Below are positions 1-8,332 of a stretch of 64,000 nt of DNA, in pieces (the first letter of the stretch is position 1; each line of letters opens with the position of its first letter). This DNA comes from Streptomyces rhizosphaerihabitans (GTDB lineage: Bacteria > Actinomycetota > Actinomycetes > Streptomycetales > Streptomycetaceae), in assembly GCF_025399795.1 (NCBI RefSeq), contig NZ_JAODTZ010000012.1, positions 124,001 to 188,000 of the forward strand, read 5' to 3'. The translations under genes and the position numbers were made by a program. The notes beneath the pieces were generated by a model. That model had not been told where the DNA came from. It ran no database searches and saw only the letters and a program-made list of their open reading frames with translations.

Positions 1-32
1 CCCAGGGGAACACCGGTGTTACCTCGCAGGCA

Positions 33-398
33 GTGCTCGCGCAGGCGTGCCCGGTCCGCGAGGTTCTTGACAGGGTCGCCGGAAAATGGAGCGTGCTGAT
101 CATCGTGGCCGCCGCGCACGGCCCGATCCGCTTCACCGAACTGGAGCGCAGCGTCGAGGGGATCAGCCGCCGCATGCTGACCCTGACCCTGCGCAACCTT
201 GAGCGCGACGGCCTCGTCACACGCACCGTGCATCCGACCGTACCGCCGAAGGTCGAGTACGAACTCACCCCGGTGGCCCGTGAGTTGCATGCGACGCTGC
301 TCTCCCTGACCGACTGGGCCGAGCGGCACCGTGTCACGATCGCCGAATCCCGCGCGGCCTACGACGCCGAGCACCGGCCGGAGCCGGTCGACGCGTAG
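33..398 (+). CDS. HxlR-family transcriptional regulator (5' end may lie outside the window)
   Basis: A winged-helix regulator of the HxlR type. The N-terminal cysteine (ACPVREVLDRVAGKWSVLII) and the segment around RFTELERSVEGISRRMLT are typical of this family, whose members often sense electrophiles or redox state through that Cys. The track start is a GTG at 33, but the frame stays open to the left edge, so the true start may be upstream of the window. Length (121 aa) is close to the family's usual 110-130 aa. The target is unknown; the upstream divergent neighbour, if any, is not visible. The gene converges with the thioesterase at 426. Confidence 0.85.
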   Translation: MLAQACPVREVLDRVAGKWSVLIIVAAAHGPIRFTELERSVEGISRRMLTLTLRNLERDGLVTRTVHPTVPPKVEYELTPVARELHATLLSLTDWAERHRVTIAESRAAYDAEHRPEPVDA

Positions 399-425
399 GC
401 CGCCCGGCGGCGTGGTCCGCAGAGG

Positions 426-848
426 TCAGGACTCGAAATAACTGGGGTCGGTGGCCAGGGACTTGAAGACATCCCGGGGGCCCGGCAGGAGCCGGCGTTC
501 CGTGAGGTCCATCAGACCGCAGACCGCCGTGATCTCGGCGGACACCGTGCCGTCGGCCTTCCGGATGGTCTGCTCCATGCGGAAACTCTTGCCCTCACCC
601 CAGATGAAGGCGCACGTCACCTCGACCTCGTCGCCGGCGAGCAGCTCGCGCCGATAGCGGATGGTCGTCTCCAGCACGACCGGGCCCACGCGCCGGTCCG
701 CCAGCTCCGGCTGGCTGATCCCCGCCGCGTGCAGCAACGACCAGCGGGCGTGCTCGGCGTATTGCAGATACACGCTCTGGTTCAGATGCCCCTGCACGTC
801 GGTCTCGTATCCGCGAACGGTCACGGGGACGAAAAACGGCTCTGCCAC
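426..848 (-). CDS. acyl-CoA thioesterase, hotdog fold (YbgC/4HBT type)
   Basis: A 140-aa single-hotdog thioesterase. The motif TDVQGHLNQSVYLQY near residue 16 carries the family's DxxGHxN-like catalytic helix start, and the rest (ETTIRYRRELLAGDEVEV, then the MEQTIRKADG strand) follows the 4HBT fold. It should hydrolyse an acyl-CoA or aryl-CoA thioester in the cytoplasm; the substrate cannot be read from sequence. I place the start at the GTG at 848 because a GAAGGG Shine-Dalgarno lies just upstream. Longer versions of this frame run into the repeat-filled gap at 849-1042 and look spurious. Confidence 0.85.
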   Translation of the reverse strand: MAEPFFVPVTVRGYETDVQGHLNQSVYLQYAEHARWSLLHAAGISQPELADRRVGPVVLETTIRYRRELLAGDEVEVTCAFIWGEGKSFRMEQTIRKADGTVSAEITAVCGLMDLTERRLLPGPRDVFKSLATDPSYFES

Positions 849-857
849 GACTTTCCC

Positions 858-975
858 TTCGACGACTGCGACTGCTTCCACGACTGCGACTGCCGGTCCG
901 ACTTGCAACTGCCTACCCGACGCCGACGGCGGCAAGACTGCAACTGCCTGCGTGCCTGCGTGCCTGCGTGCCTGC
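858..975. repeat. short tandem repeats upstream of the thioesterase
   Basis: The 194-bp gap before the thioesterase holds two kinds of short repeat. An 18-bp unit (TTCGACGACTGCGACTGC) stands at 858-875 and again, with one change, at 876-893. An 8-bp TGCCTGCG-type unit repeats about four times near 946-975. The block lies immediately upstream of the thioesterase ribosome-binding site, so it would be in or near its leader. No gene is evident here. Confidence 0.7.
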
Positions 976-1042
976 CCGAATGCGACGGCGACAAGACCGC
1001 AACTGCCCCGCTCTCTTGGGGGTTCTGCCGGCGCACCGCCCC

Positions 1043-1678
1043 TCACGTCCGCCGGGGCGAGGCCAGTGCGTAGCGGGCGCCCGTGCGCGGTTCCGTGTGC
1101 TCGCCGACCTGCCAGCCCGCCTTCTCCAGGGTGGCCGCGCAGGCGCGCAGTGCCTCGGGGTCCGGCTCGCGCACGGCGACGGCCTCCGGCTGCGGTGTCG
1201 CCCGTATCCGGTAGCCGCCGCCCTCCGCTCCGGCGGGCCGGTGTCCCGCCGCCTCCAGCGCGAGCGCGGCGGCCTGCACCAGATGCGTACGCTCCCAGGC
1301 GCACGGAAGGTCGGTGGCACCGTCCGGACGGGTCATCCGGCGCAGCTCAAGGAGCCCCTGCCATGCGCTGTGCACCTCTCTCAGCCGGGAGGGGCCCGCC
1401 GCGGGCCCCTCCTCGCCGCCGATGCGCGCGGCGAACACGCCGGACGCCGCCGGAGCGGACTCCTCGGCGGCGACGGCCGGCTCGGGAGTCCCGGGGGCCT
1501 CGCGCAGTCGATGCCCGGCCGGTGTGAGGAAGTGGTCGCGCGGGGGACGCGGATGGCGGAAGGCGAGCCCTCGCTTCACCAGGGCGGCGAGCTGGGCATC
1601 GGTGCCCTTCAGCCGCCCGGTCACGGGGTCGGCGCTGTCGATGAGGCGCCGCTGCGCGGCGCTCGGCGGTCGTGTCAC
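1043..1678 (-). CDS. conserved hypothetical protein
   Basis: A 211-aa soluble protein with no family I can name. The first half has a short helical segment (TDAQLAALVKRGLAFRHPRPP, winged-helix-like) and a middle linker rich in Ala, Glu and Pro; the second half is compact and charged. I choose the GTG at 1678 because GGAGGGAG lies 8 bp upstream; a GTG at 1729, only 3 bp after the phosphatase stop, is the alternative. It sits directly downstream of the histidine phosphatase on the same strand and is probably co-transcribed with it. Confidence 0.65.
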   Translation of the reverse strand: MTRPPSAAQRRLIDSADPVTGRLKGTDAQLAALVKRGLAFRHPRPPRDHFLTPAGHRLREAPGTPEPAVAAEESAPAASGVFAARIGGEEGPAAGPSRLREVHSAWQGLLELRRMTRPDGATDLPCAWERTHLVQAAALALEAAGHRPAGAEGGGYRIRATPQPEAVAVREPDPEALRACAATLEKAGWQVGEHTEPRTGARYALASPRRT

Positions 1679-1732
1679 GGCGCGCTCCCTCCACCACCGG
1701 GTGGTGCCGCGGCGCTCCTGCCCGGCCACGGC

Positions 1733-2383
1733 TCAGTGTTCCTCCGACCCCTCTCCCGCCGGGGCGAGCGGTCCATGGGAACAGTACGCGTCGGGTCTGA
1801 CATTCCAGCCGGCCACCACATGCCGCCGGTGCTCCGTGCTCAGCCGGCTCATCGTCCCGGTGCCGAGCTGGAAGAGGGCACCGGACTGGGCGGTCAGCCC
1901 GAGCCGCCGCGCGGTCAGCACCCGCAGGAAGTGGCCGTGCGAGACGACGACCACGCTGCCCTCCGACTCGGCCAGCGCCGCGTCGATCCTGGCCAGGGCC
2001 CGCTCGGCGCGCGCCCCCACCTCGTCCGGGCTCTCCCCGGGGTGCTCGGGCGGCCCGGCCGCGACGCCGTCCGTGAACAGGAACCAGTCGGGCCGCTCCC
2101 GGTGGATCTCGAGGGTCGTGACCCCTTCGTACCCGCCGTAGTCCCACTCGCGGAGGTCGGCGTCGACGCGTGCGCCGACGACCCCGGCCAGCTCGGCCGT
2201 CTCCCGCGCCCGGCGCATCGGGCTGACGAACGCCGCCGCGATGTGGTGCCGCGCGATCAGCGGACCGAGCCGCCGCGCCTGCTCGCGGCCGTTGTCGGTC
2301 AGCGGGACATCGGTCGACCCCGTGTGCCGCCCGGACATCGACCATTCGGTCTCACCGTGCCGTACGAGGAGGAGGTCACCCAT
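1733..2383 (-). CDS. histidine phosphatase family protein (phosphoglycerate mutase-like)
   Basis: A 216-aa member of the histidine phosphatase superfamily. The phosphohistidine motif LVRHGETEW is at residues 5-13, the second conserved His is in VVVVSHGHFLRVL, and an acidic pocket segment (REWDYGGYEG) is present. These enzymes form a phosphohistidine intermediate and hydrolyse or transfer phosphate from sugars or small metabolites; whether this one is a mutase or a broad phosphatase is not decided by sequence. The ATG at 2383 begins right at the first beta strand (MGDLLLVRHG), which supports it over upstream alternatives. Confidence 0.9.
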   Translation of the reverse strand: MGDLLLVRHGETEWSMSGRHTGSTDVPLTDNGREQARRLGPLIARHHIAAAFVSPMRRARETAELAGVVGARVDADLREWDYGGYEGVTTLEIHRERPDWFLFTDGVAAGPPEHPGESPDEVGARAERALARIDAALAESEGSVVVVSHGHFLRVLTARRLGLTAQSGALFQLGTGTMSRLSTEHRRHVVAGWNVRPDAYCSHGPLAPAGEGSEEH

Positions 2384-2504
2384 CGCCGCGCCCTTTCCGT
2401 CCCTGCGCCAGCTGCTGTCCCTCGTACGGTGACACCGGCCGGGCCGGGGCGCAGCACCGGCTCCTCCGACCGGCCGCACCCCGTCCGCTCCCGCCCCCGG
2501 TTCG

Positions 2505-3713
2505 CTACTGCCGGTACCCGCTAAGGAACCGCCCGATCCGGCTGATCGCCGCGTCCAGGTCGTCGGCGTGCGGGAGGGTGAGAATGCGGAAGTGGTCGGG
2601 GCGCGGCCAGTTGAAGCCGGTGCCCTGGACGACCTGGATCTTCTCGCGCAGCAGCAGGTCCAGGACGAACTTCTCGTCGTCGTGGATGGGGTGCACCGCG
2701 GGGTCGATGCGCGGGAACGCGTACAGCGCGCCCTTGGGTTTCACGCACGAGACGCCGGGGATCTCGTTCAGCTTCTCCCAGGCGCGGTCGCGCTGCTCGC
2801 GGAGCCGGCCGCCGGGCCCGGTCAGCTCGTGGATCGACTGGCGGCCGCCGAGCGCGGCCTGGATGGCGTACTGCGCCGGAGCGTTGGCGCACAGCCGCAT
2901 GGAGGCCAGCATCGTCAGTCCCTCCAGATAGCTGCGGGCATGCTGCTTGGGGCCGGTGACGACCAGCCAGCCGGAACGGAAGCCGGCGACGCGGTAGGTC
3001 TTCGACAGGCCGCAGAAGGTGAGGACGACCAGGTCGGGGGCGAGGGCGGCGGCCGAGTGGTGCACCTCGTCGTCGTACAGGATCTGGTCGTAGATCTCGT
3101 CCGCGAACACCATCAGGCCGTGCCGGCGGGCGAGGTCGAGGATGCCCTCGACGATCTCCCTCGGATAGACCGCGCCCGTCGGGTTGTTGGGGTTGATGAT
3201 GACGACCGCGCGGGTCCGGTCGGTGATCTTCGCCGCCATGTCGTCCAGGTCCGGGTACCACTCGGACTGTTCGTCGCAGAGGTAGTGAACGGCCTTGCCC
3301 CCGGCGAGCGTCGTGACGGCTGTCCAGAGCGGGAAGTCCGGTGCCGGGATGAGGACTTCGTCGCCGTCCTCGATCAGGGCCTGTACGGCCATGGATACGA
3401 GCTCGGACACGCCGTTGCCGAGGAAGACGTCGTCCACGCCGACCTCCAGGCCCCGGTCCTGGTAGCGCTGGGCGACGGCCCGGCGGGCGGACAGGACGCC
3501 GCGCGAGTCGGTGTAGCCGTGCGCCCTGGGCAGCATCCGGATCATGTCCTGGAGGATCTCCTCCGGGGCCTCGAACCCGAAGAGGGCGGGGTTGCCGGTG
3601 TTGAGGCGCAGCACGCTGTGGCCCGCCGCCTCCAGTGCGTCGGCGTGCTCGATCACCGGGCCGCGGATCTCGTAACAGACCTCGCTGAGCTTGCTCGACT
3701 GCCGGAACTCCAT
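2505..3713 (-). CDS. PLP-dependent aminotransferase, AlaA/YfbQ-like
   Basis: A 402-aa fold-type I class I/II aminotransferase, close in length and motifs to E. coli AlaA (glutamate-pyruvate aminotransferase). NPNNPTG is at about 174-180, the DEIYD aspartate pair at 205-209 and the Schiff-base lysine in FCGLSKTYRVAGFRSGW at about residue 238. The conserved C-terminal substrate-arginine region (FRILTLP) is present. It likely makes alanine from pyruvate and glutamate, although related enzymes take other amino acids. It diverges from the HxlR regulator at 3798; both share a 84-bp gap carrying paired palindromes. Confidence 0.92.
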   Translation of the reverse strand: MEFRQSSKLSEVCYEIRGPVIEHADALEAAGHSVLRLNTGNPALFGFEAPEEILQDMIRMLPRAHGYTDSRGVLSARRAVAQRYQDRGLEVGVDDVFLGNGVSELVSMAVQALIEDGDEVLIPAPDFPLWTAVTTLAGGKAVHYLCDEQSEWYPDLDDMAAKITDRTRAVVIINPNNPTGAVYPREIVEGILDLARRHGLMVFADEIYDQILYDDEVHHSAAALAPDLVVLTFCGLSKTYRVAGFRSGWLVVTGPKQHARSYLEGLTMLASMRLCANAPAQYAIQAALGGRQSIHELTGPGGRLREQRDRAWEKLNEIPGVSCVKPKGALYAFPRIDPAVHPIHDDEKFVLDLLLREKIQVVQGTGFNWPRPDHFRILTLPHADDLDAAISRIGRFLSGYRQ

Positions 3714-3740
3714 GCGCTGCGCCCTCCGGTTGTGGTGTTG

Positions 3741-3776
3741 CTTGGTTTTACCAAGTGGGAGCTTGGAAAGTCCAAC
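3741..3776. promoter_or_regulatory. paired inverted repeats, likely HxlR operator
   Basis: Two near-identical palindromes lie between the divergent aminotransferase and HxlR regulator. The first is CTTGG-TTTTA-CCAAG (3741-3755), the second CTTGG-AAAGT-CCAAC (3762-3776). Their centres are 21 bp apart, two turns of the helix, so a regulator would bind both on one face. The likely binder is the HxlR protein encoded at 3798. Confidence 0.75.
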
Positions 3777-3797
3777 AAGATAGCTAGACTGCGTCGC

Positions 3798-4436
3798 ATG
3801 TCACCGCGCCGAAGCTACGACCAGTACTGTTCCGCCGCCCGTGCCCTCGACGCAGTCGGGGACCGGTGGACCCTCCTGATCGTCCGCGAACTGCTCGGCG
3901 GACCGCGCCGCTACACCGATCTGCACGCCGATCTGCCGGGCGTCAGCACCGACGTCCTCGCCTCCCGGCTCAAGGACATGGAACGCGACGGTCTGACCAC
4001 CCGGCGCCGCCTGCCGCCTCCGGGGGCGGCCTACGTCTACGAACTCACGGCACGCGGGCAGGAGTTGCTGCCCGTGCTCCAGGCGCTCGGGGAGTGGGGC
4101 GCGCCGGCGCTGGGCGAGCGGCGGCCCACCGACGCCGTACGGGCGCACTGGTTCGCGCTGCCGCTGCTGCGGGGGCTGGAAGCCGCCGGGGCGGGCGAGG
4201 GGCTGGTCGAAGTGCACCTGGACGAGGGCCGGTTCCATGTGCGGCTGGGTGCCGCGGAAGGGCCGCTCTACGGGGACGGGCCCGCTCCGGGTGAACCGGA
4301 CGCCCGGCTGACGCTGGACACGCGGACGTGCGAGGCCCTGAACCGGGGGACCTCCACCCTGCTCGACGCGCTGCGCGAACGGAGCGTCGACGTGACGGGC
4401 GACGGAACCCTGGCCAAGGCCCTCCGTGAGGCGTGA
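3798..4436 (+). CDS. HxlR regulator with C-terminal SCP2-like domain
   Basis: A 212-aa protein: an N-terminal HxlR winged helix (about 1-100, with Cys11 and the motif DAVGDRWTLLIVREL) followed by a hydrophobic-pocket domain of about 100 residues that resembles SCP2-type sterol-carrier folds. This two-domain form is about twice the length of plain HxlR regulators, and the extra domain probably binds a lipophilic ligand. Start at the ATG at 3798. It diverges from the aminotransferase and very likely binds the two palindromes at 3741-3776, repressing itself and perhaps the aminotransferase. Confidence 0.85.
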   Translation: MSPRRSYDQYCSAARALDAVGDRWTLLIVRELLGGPRRYTDLHADLPGVSTDVLASRLKDMERDGLTTRRRLPPPGAAYVYELTARGQELLPVLQALGEWGAPALGERRPTDAVRAHWFALPLLRGLEAAGAGEGLVEVHLDEGRFHVRLGAAEGPLYGDGPAPGEPDARLTLDTRTCEALNRGTSTLLDALRERSVDVTGDGTLAKALREA

Positions 4437-4529
4437 CGACGCGGGGCGGGTGCCGTGTCACCCGCCGCCCGCCGGAGGGGCCTGGCGGGCCGCTGGAGGC
4501 ACCTGAGCGGCCGCTGGGACCGCAGGACA

Positions 4530-4570
4530 GAGGCCCGCCACGCTCCCCGGCGGGGAGCGCGGCGGGCCTC
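4530..4570. terminator. strong hairpin between convergent genes
   Basis: GAGGCCCGCC (4530-4539) and CGCTCCCC (4541-4548) pair with GGGGAGCG (4552-4559) and GGCGGGCCTC (4561-4570). The result is an 18-bp GC-rich stem with one A/C mismatch and a 3-nt loop. It lies between the convergent HxlR gene and the vWA operon and can act as a bidirectional terminator. Confidence 0.85.
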
Positions 4571-4587
4571 GGCCTGCGGCCTACGGG

Positions 4588-5439
4588 TCAGGCGCCCGGC
4601 GGAATCCGGGACGGGCGTCCCCTGCCCCGCGTCAGCGCGTACCCGCCGATGCCCGCGAGGGCCGCGAGGATGCCGCCGATCGCGGTCCACACCCAGCGGT
4701 CGGACCACCAGCCGGAGCCGTCGGGCCGGAGAGAGGACAGCACCGCCGTCTTGGATCCGGAGGTGTCGCCGGAACCGTCCTCCTCGGGATTCTCGGACGC
4801 CGTGGTGGCGATGCCCGGGACCAACGGCTTGGCGAGCGAGCCGTCGACCGCCGCCGAACCGCCGATGTCCTTGGAGTCCACCTGGAGTTCCGTGCTCATC
4901 GGCAGACCCAGATCGGCCGCCCCGAGACCGGTGGCGGTGAGCCGGATGTAGTACGTGCCCGGCAGCGGGTCGTTGGCCCAGGTCTCCGACCAGGCACGGA
5001 CGGTGCGCAGGGTGCAGGACAGCTCCACGGAGGACACGTCCGCCGTCGCCGTCCGGGTCTGCGCCCCGTACTGGCAGGCCTGACGGCGCCGCAGACCGTC
5101 GTACACGTCGATCTGCCAGGTCTCGGAGGAGGCGCGCTTGGACGCCTCGGGCAGCTTCACCGTCGCCTTCACGGTGGGCCGCTGCCCGGCGTCCGCGGGG
5201 AACTGCCAGTACAGGTAGTCGCCCGTGGAGGCGCCGGCGGTGGCCTGCGCGCCCTGCTCGATCTCGGTCGCCGTACGGAACGACGTACCGGCCTCGGTGG
5301 GCGCGGCGGCGTCACCCGAGGGACTCGCGGAAGGCGAGGCGTCGGCGAAGGCCGGGGAAGCGGCCGCACCGAGCAGCGCGGGCGCCGCGGCGACCCCCGC
5401 GAGAAGGACGGCGGTGCTCAGCACACGTCGGATACGCAT
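4588..5439 (-). CDS. secreted, membrane-anchored protein, partner of the vWA protein
   Basis: A 283-aa exported protein. It has a signal peptide (MRIRRVLSTAVLLAGV up to about ASPAFA), a beta-rich extracellular domain with a pair of cysteines (RRRQACQYG and VELSCTLR), a Ser/Gly/Asp linker and one C-terminal membrane helix (WVWTAIGGILAALAGIGGYAL) followed by a basic tail. Its start overlaps the stop of the upstream vWA gene (TGATG at 5437-5441), so the two are translationally coupled and probably work together at the cell surface. The function is not known. Confidence 0.8.
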   Translation of the reverse strand: MRIRRVLSTAVLLAGVAAAPALLGAAASPAFADASPSASPSGDAAAPTEAGTSFRTATEIEQGAQATAGASTGDYLYWQFPADAGQRPTVKATVKLPEASKRASSETWQIDVYDGLRRRQACQYGAQTRTATADVSSVELSCTLRTVRAWSETWANDPLPGTYYIRLTATGLGAADLGLPMSTELQVDSKDIGGSAAVDGSLAKPLVPGIATTASENPEEDGSGDTSGSKTAVLSSLRPDGSGWWSDRWVWTAIGGILAALAGIGGYALTRGRGRPSRIPPGA

Positions 5440-6701
5440 CAGTTGGTCCTCCAGACCGAGAACCGCCAGCGAGAGATCCAGCCCCACAGCACACCCGCGA
5501 GGAAGCCGACGAGCACCAGGGTGCCGAGCAGCCACCAGCCGCGCCCGAGGCCGAACGAGGCCACGTCACCCGCCTGGTCGGGGCCGTCGACGACGTCGAC
5601 GGTCAGTTCGAGCGGCAGTCCGGGCGTGACCTTCACGCCGGACGCGGCCGAGAAGGAGTTGGACACCTGCAGACACACGACCTCGGCGGGCGCGTTGTCG
5701 TCGTCGCTCTCGGCCTTCGGATAGCGCAGACCGGTCGAGACGACGTCGGTGCGGCCGTTCCCGGCCGCCTCGCCGCGCACGATCTCCCGGCCGTGCACGG
5801 TGACGGCCCGCAGCAACACCCCGTAGTCGGGGTTGACCTGGCGGTCGGCCGCGATGCTCACCGAGGCGCGCAGCTCCTTGCCCGGCGCGACCTCCACGCG
5901 GTACCAGCGGTGCTGCGCGAACTCCTCGCGGTCGGTGTAGAGACCCGACTTGACGGCGGGCGCCCCGGTGCACGAGTCGGTACCCTCCACGGCCACCGGC
6001 TTCACCACCGGATCGGCGGCGCGGTCCACCAACTGGTTGACGCGGTCGCTGAGCTGCTCCTTGTGCTCCACCGAGGTGTACGAGCCCCCGGTGGCCTCGG
6101 CGATGCAGCTCAGCTGCTTGCTCACCTTGACGTCGGGGACCAGCCCCAGGGTGTCGATGGTCAGGCCGATGCCCTTGGCCGCGATCTCGCGGGCCACCTG
6201 GCACGGGTCGAGCGGCTGACAGGTGTCCTCGCCGTCGCTGATGAGCACGATGCGACGGGTGCCCTCACCGCCTTTGAGGTCGTCGGCCGCCTTGAGCAGG
6301 GCGGGACCTATCGGGGTCCAGCCGGTCGGGTTGAGGGTCGCGACGGCCGTCTTGGCCTCGGTGCGGTCCAGGGTCCCCACCGGGTACAGCTGGGCCGTGT
6401 CCTTGCAACCCGTCTTACGGTCGTTCCCCGGATAGTTGGCGCCGAGGGTGCGGATGCCGAGCTGCACCTCCTGCGGTGTCGCGTCGAGCACTTCGTTGAA
6501 CGCCTGCTTGGCCGCGGACATCCGCGACTCGCCGTCGATGTCCCGGGCACGCATCGAACCGCTGACGTCCAGCAGGAGTTCGACCTTGGGAGCGGTGGCC
6601 GTGGTTTCGTCGGCGACCGCTCCGGCCGGGAAGGCGATCCCGGCGGCCAGGGCGGCGAGCAGGGCGCAGACGCCCGCCGCCAGCCGTTGTCTTGTGATCA
6701 T
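5439..6701 (-). CDS. secreted vWA-domain protein
   Basis: A 420-aa protein with signal peptide (cleavage near AVADE), a von Willebrand factor A domain at about 35-215, a second beta-rich domain and a C-terminal membrane helix (GWWLLGTLVLVGFLAGVLWGW) with a short basic cytoplasmic tail. The MIDAS metal site is intact: DVSGS near residue 45 and SDGEDTC later. Such domains bind protein ligands through a divalent metal. It is the first gene of a two-gene operon with the protein at 4588. The role is probably cell-surface adhesion or assembly, but no substrate is visible. Confidence 0.88.
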   Translation of the reverse strand: MITRQRLAAGVCALLAALAAGIAFPAGAVADETTATAPKVELLLDVSGSMRARDIDGESRMSAAKQAFNEVLDATPQEVQLGIRTLGANYPGNDRKTGCKDTAQLYPVGTLDRTEAKTAVATLNPTGWTPIGPALLKAADDLKGGEGTRRIVLISDGEDTCQPLDPCQVAREIAAKGIGLTIDTLGLVPDVKVSKQLSCIAEATGGSYTSVEHKEQLSDRVNQLVDRAADPVVKPVAVEGTDSCTGAPAVKSGLYTDREEFAQHRWYRVEVAPGKELRASVSIAADRQVNPDYGVLLRAVTVHGREIVRGEAAGNGRTDVVSTGLRYPKAESDDDNAPAEVVCLQVSNSFSAASGVKVTPGLPLELTVDVVDGPDQAGDVASFGLGRGWWLLGTLVLVGFLAGVLWGWISRWRFSVWRTN

Positions 6702-6755
6702 CGGCGGATCCTATTGATCAAAGGTGCCGCGCGTAAAAACGAGAGGTGTCCCGCG

Positions 6756-8267
6756 TCACGACGAGCCGGGTCCGACGAGCGGCTGAGGGAGCCGTGTCCA
6801 CAGGTCGCCGGGGGTGTCGGGGGACAGCCGCATCAAGGTCAGCGCCTTGGTGGGGAGCTTCTCGCCGAGGAGCGCCGGGAGGTCCGCGGTGTGCGGAAGA
6901 TCCGGCGCGACCTTCTCGAGGGCCGCACGGAGAGCGGCCGTCGAGCCCGCCGTCGCGCCCAGCGCGCCGCCGACGAGGGAACCGAAGAGCTTGCGGCGCA
7001 GCGCGGTCTCGTCGTCGGTCACGATACGTCCGGACAGCCGTGGGACCGGGATGCCGTGGCGGGCGAGGCGGGCCGGGCTCACCCGGATGTCGGCCAGGTC
7101 GCGGTAGACGAGCCGGACGGGGGAGCCCGCAGGGTCGAGGATCACGAGCAGGTTCTGGCCGTGCGCCTCCAGGGCCACCCCGAACTCCAGCAGCCGCAGC
7201 CCCACGGTGAGGACGAGGCGGGTGAACTCGGCCAGCCAAGAGGGCTTTTCGGGCAGTCGGGTCAGCGGAAGGGCGGCCACCGGGACACACCGCTCGCCCG
7301 CACCCGCGTACCCGTCCGGCGACTCCCGCACCACCGCGGCGAGATCGGGAAAACCGGCGGTGGCCGCCCCGAGGGTGCGGGTGATGTGGAGCGGCGCGTC
7401 CAAGCGTGCCGCCATCTCCTCCATGAACGCCGAGACTCTGTCCGCCGTCTCCACCGAGTACACCGAGATGTCCCGCACCGAGGAGGTCAGCCGGGCGCTC
7501 AACGCGGTCTTCACATGGGGCCCGTCCGGCACCGCGAGGGTGCGCAGCGACATCAACGGGCGGGCGGCGAAGCCTTCCTGTACCGGTGCGTCCAGTACAT
7601 GGTCGCCCTGCCACGGATGCACCGGGATCAGCACACGCTCCCCGTCCCGCAGCCACTTGGGCCACTCGCCCGTGACGAGAGCGTCGTCCACCGCCACCAG
7701 ACCCAGCTCCACCGACGGCCGGTGCTCCGGCCCGTACGCGAGCTGCTCGGCCACCGAGAACCCCGGCCGCGCACGGCAGTTGGGGTGATACGGATGCCCG
7801 TCGACGATCCGCTGCTCCCACCGCCAGCTCGCCTCGGACGTTCCAGGAGCGCCGTCGGACGCCTGGTCCGCCCGCGACAGCGCCAACGAGGCCACGCTGT
7901 CGGCGAGTTCGGCGGCGAAGGCGGGACCGTGCGGCACGCCGAGGGCGCCGACGAGCAGCTCCGGACGGTCATACGTCCGCCCGCCGAGCCGCACTTCGGT
8001 GACATACGCGGACGTGGCGTACGGGTCGGGGTGCGGTCCGCGCAGCCGGCGGCCGTCGGCGAGGCGGACCGTCAGGCCGTCGCGGTCCGTGTCGCGGCGG
8101 GCGATCCACGGCAGCGGCTCGTACGCCAGCGCGCGCCACAGCCGGGTCAGCACGGCGGCCCGAGCGCCGGGCAGCGCCTCCGCGTACCGCGCCGACAGAT
8201 CGGGGCGTACGGCGCTCAACTCCCCGGCGAACGCGGCCTCGGTGTCGGGCGTGGAGGGACGTCGCAC
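6756..8267 (-). CDS. IucA/IucC-family NIS siderophore synthetase
   Basis: A 503-aa NRPS-independent siderophore synthetase. Family landmarks are in order: GHPYHPNCRARPGF, LIPVHPWQGDHVL, KTALSARLTSSVRDIS, GVALEAHGQNLLV and LVYRDLADIRV. These enzymes adenylate a carboxylate (often citrate) and condense it with an amine or alcohol. In the first motif this copy has Arg where many relatives keep a Lys. I place the start at the GTG at 8267, with AAGGAG 8 bp upstream; the longer ATG at 8330 would leave only 2 bp to the divergent gene. It diverges from a second NIS synthetase, and the pair probably acts on one siderophore. Confidence 0.9.
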   Translation of the reverse strand: MRRPSTPDTEAAFAGELSAVRPDLSARYAEALPGARAAVLTRLWRALAYEPLPWIARRDTDRDGLTVRLADGRRLRGPHPDPYATSAYVTEVRLGGRTYDRPELLVGALGVPHGPAFAAELADSVASLALSRADQASDGAPGTSEASWRWEQRIVDGHPYHPNCRARPGFSVAEQLAYGPEHRPSVELGLVAVDDALVTGEWPKWLRDGERVLIPVHPWQGDHVLDAPVQEGFAARPLMSLRTLAVPDGPHVKTALSARLTSSVRDISVYSVETADRVSAFMEEMAARLDAPLHITRTLGAATAGFPDLAAVVRESPDGYAGAGERCVPVAALPLTRLPEKPSWLAEFTRLVLTVGLRLLEFGVALEAHGQNLLVILDPAGSPVRLVYRDLADIRVSPARLARHGIPVPRLSGRIVTDDETALRRKLFGSLVGGALGATAGSTAALRAALEKVAPDLPHTADLPALLGEKLPTKALTLMRLSPDTPGDLWTRLPQPLVGPGSS

Positions 8268-8332
8268 AGGCGGACTCCTTGAGTACGGGACTGCATCGTG
8301 ATCGTCCGCCGCGGCAGACATACTGATCACCA

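Noticed and set aside
8268-8332. Iron box (IdeR/DmdR type) between the NIS synthetases
   Set aside because: No sequence close to the TTAGGTTAGGCTAACCTAA pattern is present in the gap.
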